NCBI GenBank assembly: GCA_011009095.1
Contig: VTPC01090589.1
Span: 374,269-438,268 of the forward strand
DNA: 64,000 bases
Reading direction: 5' to 3'
Origin: Ignelater luminosus
Taxonomy: Eukaryota; Arthropoda; Insecta; Coleoptera; Elateridae
The notes under the pieces were generated by a model, which saw only the letters and a program-made list of their open reading frames with translations, searched no databases and was not told the origin of the DNA. Below, piece by piece: positions 50,031 to 62,202 of the stretch. A program made the translations under genes and the position numbers. Each line of letters opens with the position of its first letter. The stretch's first letter is position 1.

Positions 50031-52370
50031 TAGTCCAGGCATTCGGTAGAAAATAAAAGAAAGTTTTGGTGGAGTTTTGATTTTTGGTAGTATATGGTAT
50101 TTTGGGTCGCTGAACACGAATCAGAGGTTTGCCAACAAAACTTTTATCGGGAAATAGGTTTTTTCCAAAAAAAACCGTGAAAAACGGACTTATTTCGGTT
50201 TTTTCAAAATAACTCCGAGACTATGCATTTTACGTGAAAGTCGATCCTATATGAAACTAAATAGGATACGATTTCCGACATTTGATGTATTTGGGTTTTT
50301 TTTCTCCGATTAATAGTTGATCCGCGAGAGCGCGGCGAAGATGGGCGTCAAAAGCCAAAACTGCCAACAACGGAATTACGGCACTGTACGTTAGATTTAA
50401 CACTAAAACTATCTATTTCACGCAAATGTTGATTATGCATTATATTAAAAGTGCTGTCTGGGTACTACTAAATACTTTATTTACAGATATCGAGAGCTTC
50501 AAGTAACATTAGTAGTAAAAAGCAATGGTAATGACCCCTGTGCAGCATATTTCTGAACGCATTCAAAATTACTGTGCTGTTACAATTCACAATTCAGAAC
50601 AGCATGTAGGCCTGAAAGACGCAAGAATTGTGCGTGACAACAAGGATAAGACCAAGATGTATTGAGGAACTTCATTTGCCATTGTTTGAACATTGCTGAC
50701 GTTGTATCGCAACCGCTCATTGCGCGCAAGAAGATGATGTTTCCTGCTACCAGTGAACTCACAGTATCAATAGGTGAAAAAGTATCTGGAGGAACGTTCT
50801 CCTTCCCAGGTTTCAAGAAGAACACGTTGCCAATCCTACAAAGACCTATCAAAATAACCAAGAGGTCTACTTCCTCCCTAACTACAATTATTGTCTCATT
50901 TGATAGAACCAAGGACAAAGCGGTGTTCACAGTCAGGGTGTCTGCGTCTTCTTCTGCCTGCTTCCATTCTATTTCTACTGAAAAGAGCTTCGTAGTAAGC
51001 ATAAATATTAAACGATCCTTGTTTTTTGGGTTAGCAAAGAACTTTTCTTTGGACGTCGTTGACATCATTGTGTTATCAAACAGTATGTCAGCTGAAGCAT
51101 GTTTCCTTGTTCTTCTCATACGCTCAGCAGTCTTTGTACCACCTTGTACGGCATCAGGGTAGCCATCAAAGACAACTACTGCCTGTGGATGATATTTTGA
51201 CTGGACGTACTGAACATATCTGTCGAAGATTGATTCGTAGGCCAAACAACCCTTTGCAATAAAAAACCACCATAAATGACATATTGAACTAGGCTGCTGA
51301 ACTGCTTGTTTGTTAGGGGTTTGACTGCTTTGTAGAGTGTGGATTTGGTTCCTTTTCTTAATCAATCATTGTCGAATAGGGACAAAAAATAACGCCCTAG
51401 ATCGTATGTCAAAAATCCCTCTAGGTCATAATCTGAATGTTTAGCAACAGAAATTCGTTGGAACAAAGCTGTGGGATTAATAGGAATCAACTCATCGTCA
51501 ACCCATATAGCACTGGTCACGACAGCAAGAGCGCGTCTCTGTCGCTTCGTTCCAAAGTCACCACCAACAATTCTGTTGATGGACTTGATACCCAATTCCC
51601 AAGCCTTATGGCAGTTGATTCGTCCGTCAACCACAACACCAGTGCTGATTAAGTATAAATTCGGGTTTTGAGGGAAAGGGAAATGCATTCATACATCTTG
51701 GTCCTATCCTTGTCCCGCACAACCCTTGCGTCCTTCAGGCTCTGAATTGTGAATTGAAACATCATAATTTTGGATGTGTTCAGAAACATTCTGCACAGGG
51801 GTCATTCCCATTGTTTTTTACTATTAATTTTACTTTAAGCTGTATCTGTAAATAAAATATTTAGTAGCACCCAGACATTTTGTCGCCTGATTGATTCTGC
51901 GTGCGCTATAAGCGAAATAGTTGATCTCAGATACATAAAATAGACTCAATTACATCACCTTTAATATAATACATGGTCAGAATTTTCGTAAAATAGATAT
52001 TTTTAGTGTAAAATGTACGTACAGTGCCGTAATTCCTGTTATTGGGAGTTTTGGCTTTTGACACCCATCTTCGCGACGCTCTCGCGGATAAACCATTAAT
52101 CGGAGAAAAAACCTCAAATACATAAAATGTATGAAATTTTATCCTCTTTAGTTTTATATAGGATCGACTTTAACGTAAAATGCATAGTCTCGGAGTTATT
52201 TTAAAAAAGCCGAAAAACGTCCATTTTTACAGGTTTTTTGGGGAAAAACCTATTTCCCGAAAACATTTTTGTTGGCAAACCTCTGATTCGTGTTCAGCGA
52301 CCCAAAATACCATACAGTACCAAAAATCAAAACTCCAGCAAAACTTTTTGAGCACCTAGTGACTGGACTA
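50031..52370. mobile_element. Inverted-repeat element with arms of 630-680 bp around a gene fragment
   Basis: Two long arms face each other: 50031-50662 and 51691-52370. Matching landmarks, with the right arm read in reverse, are: tagtccag at the outer tips; ggagttttgatttttggta; ggtattttgggtcgctgaac; agtctcggagttattt (reverse of aactccgagact); and cgcgagagcg near gatccgcgag. Further in are gtcaaaagccaaaact, aattacggcactgtacgt, acccctgtgcag, caattcacaattcag and accaagatgtat at the inner edge. Agreement looks above 80 per cent, with one gap of about 80 bp. The 1.03 kb between the inner edges holds nearly all of a decayed minus-strand gene. The exact outer boundary and target duplication are unclear: strong similarity runs from 50060 and 52347 inward, and weaker similarity extends about 25 bases further. 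It resembles a foldback or long-TIR DNA element. Confidence 0.85.
50580..51688 (-). pseudogene. PIN/FEN-like nuclease-family gene fragment inside the inverted-repeat element
   Basis: The first part (51688-51365) contains INRIVGGDFGTKRQRRALAV, then WVDDELIPINPTALFQRISV and LTYDLGRYFLSLFDND. A frameshift at 51362-51365 joins it to IKKRNQIHTLQS. The main part has AVVVFDGYPDAV near 51180-51140, then AERMRRTRKHASADILFDNT, FANPKNKDRLIFMLTTKLFS, EEDADTLTVNTALSLV, REEVDLLVILIGLC and FLRAMSGCDTTSAM near 50725-50685. These are the signatures of an uncharacterised animal protein family that is frequently multi-copy (VVFDGY...GCDTTSA). The pattern of spaced Asp residues and GCD resembles PIN/FEN-type nucleases, so a nuclease role is an inference. 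The reading frame ends inside the left arm, where the last 27 or so residues are repeat-derived. An upstream stop lies directly before the first Met at the right-arm edge. Confidence 0.65.
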
Positions 52371-54380
52371 GTTGTTTTGGTCTAAGTAAATTGTTAAAGC
52401 ATATTGTTAGTAAAGTCTTTGTTATTTGAATTTTCTACCAAGACCTGTTTATTTTGGGACTTGTTTGGATAATGGTTGGATTTGAGGAAAGTGCAAATTT
52501 GCTGATGATCGCAAATCTTAAACCAATTAGATGTGCTAGAAATTTTTCATGTTAGAGATAATCCTTTCGCTACTATACCAAAAATATGGTTGAAGTTCTG
52601 ATAAACCAACTAGAGTGATATATAACATCGCCTTCGCAGGAATCAGTTTTGGACGTGTATATTTAAAGTTATGGTAGCACTGAATCTCTATGCTACTCTC
52701 AGTTATCAGTTTCCAATAACACAAATGTTAATTCTACAATAAGTCAATCATCTATTAGTAGAGTTATCGTAGAGGCAACATAGGTATTGAATAGGCCGGA
52801 GATTTTTCCTGTTGCTGATACACAAGGAGAAGCTTACAACTGCAAACTAACAAGTGTGTGTTCTTCAATAGAAAGTTGTACTTCCAGAAGAAAATGATGA
52901 TAACCTGGGTTATGGTATCTTTAATGAAGTAGATAATAGTTTATCTCTTGAAAAAGGTCAAAGAATGCAGACTTTTTTAATACAATATTAGCAGCTTCTG
53001 AATATCCATCTTATTGTAATTTTTTTGTTACAGTAGTCATAATTTGAATTTTTCGAATACACACAAACTGTACATAACAAGTAATGAACGCATTTATTAT
53101 TTACATTCGTCAAGAATTTTACTATATTGTCACTATAATATTTAGACAACTCTAAATTTTGCCCGTTCGGATTTCGTTCCTATTTCGAGAATAAACAAAA
53201 TGCGAGATCAATCGAAACCTAACACCCCAAATTATTGGGCCACTAAAGATTTAGTGTGATCTAGACAATCTCAGTCCATGTCTAATTTCTGGAAATTTAG
53301 TTTGTCGATGCAGCTCATATTATTTAGAGAAAAGGTAATGATCTTCATTGAAGAATCAAGAAGTAACAGTAACATAATTCAAAATGTGAAATTTTTTGCA
53401 TAACGTCGGTTTATCAAGAAGAAACTTTTTACAAAACATTCCTAGATTTGATAAACTAGCAAAATGGATGAAATGAGGAATTTTATTTCGTTTTGTGATG
53501 CACCACCATAATAAATTGCTAGCAGCTACTGATTGTCTAATTGTTATTTAGTGTGTTTCAGTGAATATATGGTTGTGTAATAACGTGACCAGAGCTCTTA
53601 AGTCTTGGATTTTCGGTAATTGACACGAATTGCGTTGTATTTTAAATCAGAGGTCATTTCCACCTTATCAAAATTATAATGCTCCATTATATCAAAAGTA
53701 TTTCATCTATCTTCTAACAACAGGTTCGTTTATTCGAACTCTTGTTATTCCTAGGGTCAATGAATATATGTAAATAATCAAAGCTTAAATCATTTTACCG
53801 ATAAAAAGTTATTTCATAAATTTATGGAGATTGGCATAAAAAGAAATTTCAAGTTTCCAAATCCCATAGCAAAAATGAAAAAAAATTACTTATCGTAATA
53901 ACGCATTTTCAAAAACATTATTATTCCTTTTTTTGTTTTTCACTTTTATTATTAACTTCGTTTAGTATCACGTAATTTTCCATTTAATAAAATTGCAGCT
54001 GTGCTCGTTAAGTATTTCAATTTGGAGAAAAAGTTCAAAATAATTGGCTTCATTTATAAAAAGCTATGATGAAACGTAGCTGAACTAATTTTTTTCTCAA
54101 AGCACACTATAACGAATTTAATTTTGTTCTAGTCGTTAGTAATGCCATTTTCAACAAGATTTTTCATTTTAAAACTTGTAAATTGCAATTCTATCATCTA
54201 CTTTCCTGCTATAAATTCAACTGCAATAAAAAATTACAGCTTCTTTTTATAAAAGATTTAACGGAAAAATAAACTATAAACATTCAGCTCAAATAAAAAC
54301 ATCTGTAGAAAATGAGAAAAAATCTTGGTTTCTATAACCTGCCATAGTAAACCGACGCATTTTCCCGATTTCTCGTAGCA
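52371..54380. other. No gene recognised
   Basis: A+T-rich sequence with no long frame; the only frame above 60 codons (52536-52724, -) has no motif. Confidence 0.4.
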
Positions 54381-54381
54381 T

Positions 54382-54510
54382 TAAGAGCTATTCACATCCC
54401 CCAACATTTTTAGATTTCTAGGTCAGGGGAATAACCCAGATTACACAAGCTTCAAGAATTTTGATACTATTGACGAAACTCGGTGTGATGCGAATGCAGT
54501 GAAGAAAATT
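54382..54510 (+). other. Short coding-like block sharing an NNPDY motif with 58.1 kb
   Basis: The frame after a stop at 54380-54382 reads ELFTSPNIFRFLGQGNNPDY then TSFKNFDTIDETRCDANAVK and stops. The part P-N-I-F-R-F-L-G-Q-G-N-N-P-D-Y-T-S aligns, with one extra residue in the other copy, to PLTFSGFAGHENNPDYAS at about 58125-58178. The bases ataacccagatta are identical in both. The difference is a whole codon, as expected for coding sequence. I do not recognise the peptide. It may be a decayed exon. Confidence 0.28.
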
Positions 54511-56435
54511 TAATTTGAGAAAATAGAAAATCATGTTCGCAATAAAATTATTAAACTCTTCGAAATTCTATCAAAATGTAATTTATTTTAGCTTTAGAAT
54601 TTAGAAGATTTAAAATGACACCTAATAGTTATATCATACATTTGTTAAATTGCATTCTTTATATAATTTAAAACAACTTAAAAGAAAACATAGATCAAGT
54701 GAAGATTCAAAAATAGCACTGATTAGTACACCAATATTGAAGTCGAAATGCACCAAGAATTACATTGAATATAAAATTGTTTATAAAACATAAACCATAT
54801 AAAAGAGTTGAAGATTAACATGTAGCTAACAGAAACGGAAACACAACCAACTGGGAAACCCAGATCGTGACCTTTCTCAGATTCTTCTAAAAGAACGCCC
54901 TGAATTTGTTACGATAATTTAAAACATCATAAGATCAGCTATCTAGAACCAGTAATATTTCCGCTGTAATCTTCGTAGCAGAAAGATAACATAACAGATA
55001 CAGGGTGTGTCAATAAAAAAAAATCTGTAATTATCACGAGTTGCATTTCTTGACTAACTTGTATCCGAAAACCGTATAATAATTTATCATGAAGAAAGTA
55101 AAAAATTCTTTGCCTTTATTAATTAATTGCTTACGGGTACGTCATTCAATCTGTTATTTCTCAAAACGTTTCAGAAGTTTTGGAATTTTTATTATTTGTG
55201 CATCTTCTCTGACATAATAGGAAGACCAAATGCATAATATTCAAAATCATATCGAATACAAAGCATGCGTTGTATAGAAAAGTTTCTAATCTAACCATTT
55301 TTCTCTGTTTTTCAAAATCAACCCTTTTGTTACAAAAATTGCTCAAATGCACGCAAAAATGAAAATAGTCTTATAATCTATAGTCCTTCAGCTTTACTGC
55401 TGCTTTTTTTACGGTCCACATTTGGATCGCTAAAGGGCGTAACAGATAGAACTAAAATTCATAATTCCGAAACCAAAGTCTGGACATCCGCCAGAGACGT
55501 GTGTTCGTTTCTGGGATGGAGTAGAACGAAAGAAATAAATTCATTTTCCTTGAGGTGCTAGCGAAAGATTCGGATTCAAACGGAGCGCACTTTTCTTCTT
55601 TTCACTTCTTTTTCCTTCAAGATCAAAAAACGGAAGAAACCAAAAGAGGCAAGTTCTTCCACTTCCTTTGCCATCTCTTTTGGGTTTAAACGGATTGGGA
55701 CCTAATAGGAATAGTGTAGCAAGCTACTTTTATGGATTTTTCTGTGTACACAGACGTATCCGTTTTTGAAAACTCATTCAATAAAACGATTTTTTAAAAA
55801 TTTAACAGTCCTTAAATTTAAAGTTATTTATATACAGGGTGTATTGGAAATAAGTGCAGTTATTTAACAGGTACATTTCAAATTATTTTTCTGTCTTTTC
55901 TTGCTAGTATCCATTTTCGCGTGTTAAAATTTGCAATATCTATATTTAATTTTGTTAAACAATTAGTCTCTTACAACAAGTAGATAGCAGTTATCTGTGT
56001 AATATAGGTTTTTGCATCAATTGAACCTTTGGATGTAAGCTTCCCATGAAGCCTTGAAGATACCAAGACTTCTGACCATCGCCGAACCATAGACTATAGA
56101 GCACATTTTCTGGAAAATCTGATGGTAAATTCAGTATTCCTTGAATAGTGGATCTAATTATTTTATCAACGTCATTTAAAAAATATTGAAGAATTTCTTC
56201 GGGAGGTTGGAATGAATACACAAGGTTCAAGCCTATACATTATCTATGAAGATCTCTTAAGTTTTTTAAGAAAGCAATTTTGTTTATTGCAAGTTGGATT
56301 CAACTGGCCTTTTTTAAGTTTCTCTATATTGTAACTATACTAGAGAAGTCTCAAACGGACTCGGCGTTGCCGGTCGAATATACCGGAGGAGTCTGGAACA
56401 GTCCGACCGTCGAATGTGCGAGAGAGGCGCGAAAT
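54511..56435. other. No gene recognised; two TIR-like tips
   Basis: Tips of Tc1/mariner-type appearance occur at 54999 (atacagggtgtgtcaataaa) and 55833 (atacagggtgtattggaaat). Neither has an inverted partner that I can find, and they differ from each other after the first 11 bases. A purine/pyrimidine-biased strip lies at about 55580-55690. A minus-strand open frame at 55991-56230 shows no known domain. Confidence 0.4.
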
Positions 56436-56527
56436 AGGGATTTAAAAGGCAAATTCAATAATATAAGGGTTGCTATACTTATCTTGAAAGGTTTTGTAGA
56501 TAATCGCTATTCTTTTGTCTAGGATTT
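56436..56527 (-). repeat. Inverted partial copy of the 293-bp repeat
   Basis: The sequence from gggatttaaaaggcaaattc to ttcttttgtctaggatttc is the reverse complement, with a few differences, of about 56884-56980. Both encode the same accidental peptide (DLKGKFNNIRVAILILKGF) on opposite strands, which made the relation obvious. About 360 bp of unrelated sequence separates the inverted pieces. Confidence 0.85.
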
Positions 56528-56867
56528 CACTATTAATTTCTATCAATATCGAGTTACCCTTGAAACAGCAAAGGCAATGAAACTAAAAAAATGATGTGCG
56601 ATTAGTTTATAAGTAATTAAAGTAAAAGAAACCCGTGAAGATTTTGTCCTTAGCCTACTTATTTAAAATAATAGATCGATGCTAGAACAAACTAAAAAAG
56701 TGGAACAAGACCAAATAGTAACGATTTGATAATAACAAAAACACAATATAATTTTATAAGAAGTGTTCAAAATGCGCTGCGTAAACTGCTTGGCAATGAA
56801 ACAATCTCTTTTAAAATGTTCGTGAAGAATCTTGCAAATAATTGGGGGGAACTACTTGTATTACGAA

Positions 56868-57463
56868 TCCGTTTCTGAAGTTAAGAAATCCTTGACAAAA
56901 GAATAGCGATTATCTCCAAAACCCTTCAAGATAAGTATAGCAACTCTTATATTATTGAATTTGCCTTTCAAATCCTTATCGAGATATGGGGTCATATACA
57001 GGGTGATCCATTTAAAGAAATTCATGATAGCGGCCGTACAAAAAAACAATTGAAGATTTGATCTTAACTCTCTTTGCAAAACATGACAAACAATGTCTAC
57101 TTTAATATTTCCAAATTTCATTTGTCTATTTCTTACCGTTTTTGCAGGAGCAGCGTGTTTCCATACTTTTTAATAGGGAAACCCCTGACAAAAGACTAGC
57201 GATTTTCTTCAAAACCTTTCAAGATAAGTATAGCAACCCTTACATCATTGAATTGGCCTGAAAATCTCTATCCAAATAGGGGGTCATATACCGGGTGTTC
57301 CATTTAAAAAAATTCAATATGGTGGCCGTACGAAAAAACAATTGAAGATTTGTTTTTAATTACCTTCGCAAAACATGAGACAAAATACCTACTATAAGCT
57401 CTCCAAATCTCATTTGTCTATCTCTTACTGTTTCTGTGGGGATAGCGTGTTTCTATACTTTTT
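56868..57463. repeat. Tandem dimer, unit about 293 bp
   Basis: Two head-to-tail copies are seen. Landmarks recur with a spacing of about 293: gacaaaaga (56894 and 57187), ttcaagataagtatagcaac, ggggtcatata(c/c)(a/c)gggtg, ggccgtac.aaaaaacaattgaagattt, and catttgtctat.tcttac. Inside each unit lies atac(a/c)gggtg.tccattta, a transposon-like tip, so the unit may itself derive from a small non-autonomous element. Confidence 0.88.
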
Positions 57464-58050
57464 AGCAACCCCGTATACCTTGTCTACATTGTGTGAAAAT
57501 TTTACCAAAATACGTTTACACACATTAAAGATACAAGTCAATATCTAAGAGATTACCACTTCGACCCAGTGTGCGTCGTTAAGACAAACGAAAATCTTAA
57601 TTTGTTAATTTGTTTTCTATTTAAATATCCATACATCATAAGTCCTATTTATTTCAAACTGAAATTTTATTTTATCAGTATATTATTGAATGCCTACAGA
57701 AAAGTTTGTTTTACGATGAGCAATCAAACGATATTAAATTTAAAATCTGTATTGTTTATATTACGAAAGCGGAATAAATGAAAATCAGAAAACTGTTTCT
57801 ACAACAGATGTTAAAAGTAAGCCAAACTTTTCTCGTAACTTTCTTGTTATCTTTGTAAATAAAACAGATATTGGGTAAGACGTGCAATGTGTATATAACA
57901 TATGAAAACAAGTACAGATGGAATTGTTCAAACTTTTTGCGTGTTGGTATTTATGCAAGTTTTGCGTTTGTTAAACTTTCTCACCATTCTTGTTAAAACA
58001 AAAAAAAAATTAAAATGCAAAAGCATTTATGCTTATAATAATTTATAAAG

Positions 58051-58248
58051 GTTTTGTGCAGTTTGAAAACACGAAAAAAGTGTCAGGTCTTACGAAACAA
58101 ACGCACCCTCCTGACATTCGAGTTCCCCTAACATTTTCCGGTTTTGCGGGTCATGAGAATAACCCAGATTACGCATCCAGAAAGGTGATGCCTTTATTAG
58201 GAAATTTAAACACGTCGAATCGAAATGCTGCAGGAAAAGTTACTCTCT
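58051..58248 (+). other. Exon-like open segment with an NNPDY motif
   Basis: A possible acceptor (tttgtgcag, ending at 58050) is followed by an open frame FENTKKVSGLTKQTHPPDIR, VPLTFSGFAGHENNPDYASR, KVMPLLGNLNTSNRNAAGKV. Two possible donors follow: aag|gtgatg near 58183 and ctctt|gtaaga near 58248. The base composition is more even than the flanks. A related peptide block lies at 54382-54510. I do not recognise the protein family, and no signal peptide or domain is visible. It could be a host exon, or an element-derived sequence present twice. Confidence 0.3.
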
Positions 58249-58436
58249 TGTAAGAATAAATAACAAGAAGTTTCTACACAGCACATTTTATTAACTTTCT
58301 GTATAACTACGGGGTGTTTTCTCAGTGTAAACTTGTTTTATAAGCAAATTTATATTTAGAAAATAACAGCTGTACTATAAAAAATATTTTCTGTATTTAC
58401 CGTCTCGAAATTCTGTTAATATAATTGTGACTAGAT

Positions 58437-58486
58437 CAGTAACGGCTAATACAAAGAAAACTAGGGGTTGTGCCCCTTTGCAAATT
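58437..58486 (+). repeat. Left terminal inverted repeat of the hAT element
   Basis: Partner of 62203-62252 in inverted orientation; the mismatches are scattered single bases. Confidence 0.75.
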
Positions 58487-58763
58487 AAAAAGATTTGCAT
58501 TTTTAGTTCTTATTGAGAATTAGATAAGTAAATTTAGTCGCTCCAGGGTAAAATGTTTTTCTTTGTTCTAAATTTTAATAGATCTAAATTTTACCATCTT
58601 CCCTCTCTTAAAAGAAGTATTTTTGTACTACATACATAGCTGCATTGATAAAATACAAGTGTTTTATTCCAAAAATTCAGTAAGAAACATGAATAACAAT
58701 AATGACAAGAAAACTATTATATTGAAACTAAAAATAATGTAAAGCATTATACCGTCGTAATTC

Positions 58764-58973
58764 TTAATTTCGGCTAACTGACGCTCCACTGATCTCAAGT
58801 TTAAGTTTTGAAAAGTTCCTTTCAGCCATTGCTTTAGTTACTGACAGAGTTAATATGAATTTGTAGAGCAATGCTTGAATGCAGGAGCTGGCATCACTCA
58901 AATTTCCATAATTTTTAAAAATCATAATTTTCTCCATTCTACACACATTATTAGTCAATAAAGCAGATTCCAA
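58764..58973 (-). pseudogene. hAT transposase, C-terminal dimerisation domain fragment
   Basis: The minus-strand frame reads MESALLTNNVCRMEKIMIFK and later YKFILTLSVTKAMAERNFSK followed by LKLEISGASVSRN. This is the hAT C-terminal motif (family lrilLtlPVTvasaERsFSkLKliKtylRs). The frame then stops where the family would continue with m...rl..Lall. It lies about 330 bp inside the left end of a 3.8-kb element with hAT-like ends, in the expected place for the transposase 3' end. The rest of the transposase, which should extend toward higher coordinates, is too decayed for me to follow. One minus-strand stretch near 59420-59270 (ETNEKDLKDLIVQNPIEEVN) could belong to it. Confidence 0.75.
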
Positions 58974-61900
58974 GGTCTAAAATTGTACGATTCTTGGTTT
59001 GGAGTTGTTCACACGCAGTTTGTGAATTTGCAGCCTACAAGCTAAAGATTCACAAATTAGAGGCCTGTACGAGTCGGATATTTTGGTCAGGTCTCCATTT
59101 CATAAACATGTCTGGCCTAAAGTTTGCCTGAGAAAAAACTGTCGTTTACCAATAATTATGCGAAACTAGGAGAAGAAGCAAAATTGAGAAATTTAATGAA
59201 TGTTGTTAATTGTTAGACTTTCTATTAATGTTCAGTCTAACAATTGCATATTTCCAGACTTACCATAATTTTCGGTTAACCTCTTCAATTGGGTTTTGTA
59301 CAATCAGATCTTTTAAGTCTTTCTCGTTTGTTTCATTTGCATGCTACTTTTGCAAAACCTTGAAAGCTTGTCTTTGATTTGGGACACAATGCATTTGGGG
59401 ACAACGTGATGAATTCCAATTATGTGACCTTACAGAATAATTTGCAAAATTGGTTTTGTTGTTTTCTAGTTTTTCGTTGAGTCTTTAATTGGAAGAGCTC
59501 AGTGGTGCAACTGAATACCTCACATTCAATTTTTATTGCCACAGCAATATTTTCAATATCAATTAAAATTCCCAGAAGCTTCAGATGGTTTTATATGTTT
59601 CAACAAGATTTGGCTTTTTTGCCCAGAAACTAGCTATAGCTTTTCAATATCTTTTACTACTACTATTAATATTTAACTCAGCAATCTTAGTATTCTGAAC
59701 GAATCGGTTAAGGTGGTGTGGCAGTGATGAGACCTGCTACACATATACATTGCATAGCGTAAACGGCATATGAACAGAAGTGTGTTCGAGTCTGGAATTG
59801 GGAAAAATTTTTTTGGATCTGGAATCAAAATCACGGACCAAATTGAAAACGAAAAATTCTAAACAAAATTGTACAAGATATTCATAGAGTCAACCAATAG
59901 GAGTTTTTTCATTGATATCACGCTCCTCGAAACAAGCAATTTTTAAGTTAGATGAAACAACGTTTTCTTGAATGTATCTAGTGAAGAATCTACTCAGTAT
60001 GAAACTAGTGAAGTTCTCAATTTGGTTTGGTATGTTATTGAAGAGTATACTTCAGCTAGGAATTGATTTTTGCAGTCACCACAGAAGTTTTTGAAGACTA
60101 AGCTAGATCCACACTTTAGTTAGTCGTAGCTAATCAATTACCATTAGTATAGATATGCGTGTACTCACCACATTTTTCTTTAGTTCTATCATTTTATCTG
60201 TCAGTTCTTAACAGTCAAAATGTTCACAACAATATAATCTGATAGAAATCAATTCATTCTCAAACCATTCCACTAAACTTACTTATTGTTAGATTACTTT
60301 TTGTCACTTTTTTTGGAAAGGATCACCAGAAGTCGCTTTTTCATATGGAAAAAGAAGCAAAATTCGTTGAAAATAATCAACAGTCACTTGTGGACTATTT
60401 CGTGTTTGGACTGCAACATTGATAGTCAGTGCTACTTAGATTTATTGATCTGGCAAATTCCAGTGGCAAAGAAAACTGTACATCATTGCTCAGTCTTTCT
60501 ATTTATTTGTAACAATTACAGTTTTTGGTTGCAAGTACATGTCAGTTTGTTTTCAACATTAGGAGAGAATTTCACAAAGAGACACTACAACAAAAGTAGT
60601 TCCAACGAGATTTATCACTTTGGACTTCCGCTGCTATTCGATTTTGAAAGTCAAAGGAACCAACTAGATCGTAAGTTAGGTTAACTGTAAAATTTTTGCC
60701 AACAGAAATTTTGGAAAAAGATGAAGCGGAAGTAAACTTGGAGATGGGTCCAGTTGAAACCTTTTATTAGTGTTTTATTAGTAACGATGATAATAGCTCT
60801 TTGGCAATAAGGAGACGATTCCAGAATGAAGTGTCTTAACAAAGATTATATACTAAGACTCGGACAATCGATAAGCAAGTTTCATGTCCACTGAATTTTA
60901 ATAATAATGAAATGCCACTTTTGGGGGTAATCATTTAATGGTTTCATTGTATTGTATTGTTCTCAGTTCCATCCTGGAACCCATCTTCTTTACCTTTTAA
61001 TCTGTTTTTCATTTTCTATGCTTATACAGATTTCCATATCCCTCAACAAAAATGTCTTGAAAACCTTAAAAAACCATTTTCATGGAAGATTTTAATTTAT
61101 GAATCATATTTACTATTACAATGCAGAAACGTTAAACAAAAATTCACTGAACAGAACAATTAGGTTGGGTACAAAAATGTACGGCACAAAAGATTTTTAC
61201 AAAGGAAAGTAATTCAGTTACTTCAGCTTTTTCTATATATTTTCGCATTCTCGCCGCTTTGAACAAAGTAAGCAGTTAATATACGATAGATAACCTCCAG
61301 TTTATTCGTAAAATTTTAAAACCAATTTTTAGATTTTAAATTTTTTATGGACCGCTATTTCATATTTACAGACTAGTGATTTTAATTAAAACAAAATCAA
61401 GACGGTACATTGCAATTTATGGAAATTCAGCAACTCCAAGAAGATACAAAGAAATTATCAAATCAACCTATAAAAACGCTTGCTATTTCTCATTCTACGG
61501 ATACTTTAGTTTTATCTGCTGCATAGCTGATTTAACACGAGAGTTAAATATCAAAACCTTTAATAATAAATAGATAGCGATGTAGAATTTCTGTATCCTT
61601 TATATCCACCTTAGTGGTATGTCAATAGAAAGAACGCCCACACTTTAATAAGGGCTTTGAAATATAGACTGAAAATTTGTTGATTATACTTGAAGTGATT
61701 CTCTTTCGCTCAAAAAAGCAAAATTGAAATTACCTTTCAGCAACTTCAAACTTGAGATTTAGAAGTAAAATTCATAAAACGATGTTAGCAAACTAATTTA
61801 TTATAAGATCCATTAATAGAAAGATTACTGGTATTTTATAATCTAAATGAAGTACCATCAGAGGAGTTTAATTATGTCTTGAGAGAGAAAGCGAAAATGA

Positions 61901-62202
61901 ATTTGAACAAATGAAGCGCAATGGCGTTGGAATTTAATAATTAAAAGTGTCAGATATCAATTAAAAAGAAAACAGAAGTAGTCCATCGGCACATAAAATT
62001 ATTTTTAATGAAAAGTTAAATAGTAACCAGTGACAGAGTGTAAGATAGTTTGAATAAGCATGTTATAATAAGCAATTGTTATGTGCTGCACTATATGTTT
62101 TATTTCGTGCTCATTTTGCATTATACTGAAACATATAAAGCGATTTAAGTAAGTCTAATGTAGTTTTTCAACGATATCACATTTTATTATTTATTCTTTT
62201 TT

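Noticed and set aside
50662..51162. 166-codon plus-strand open frame
   Set aside because: It is the antisense shadow of the PIN/FEN-like gene fragment.
54449..54475. NFDTIDE peptide resembling an orcokinin neuropeptide core
   Set aside because: There are no dibasic cleavage sites, no signal peptide and no repeated peptides, so the short match is likely chance.
59712..59808. tRNA-like A box (gtggcagtgatgag) and B box (gttcgagtctgg) followed by a T run
   Set aside because: Spacing and flanks do not form a cloverleaf, and no second copy was found to support a SINE.
60286..60684. 132-codon open frame on the plus strand
   Set aside because: It lies inside the decayed hAT element on the opposite strand to its transposase tail and shows no domain.
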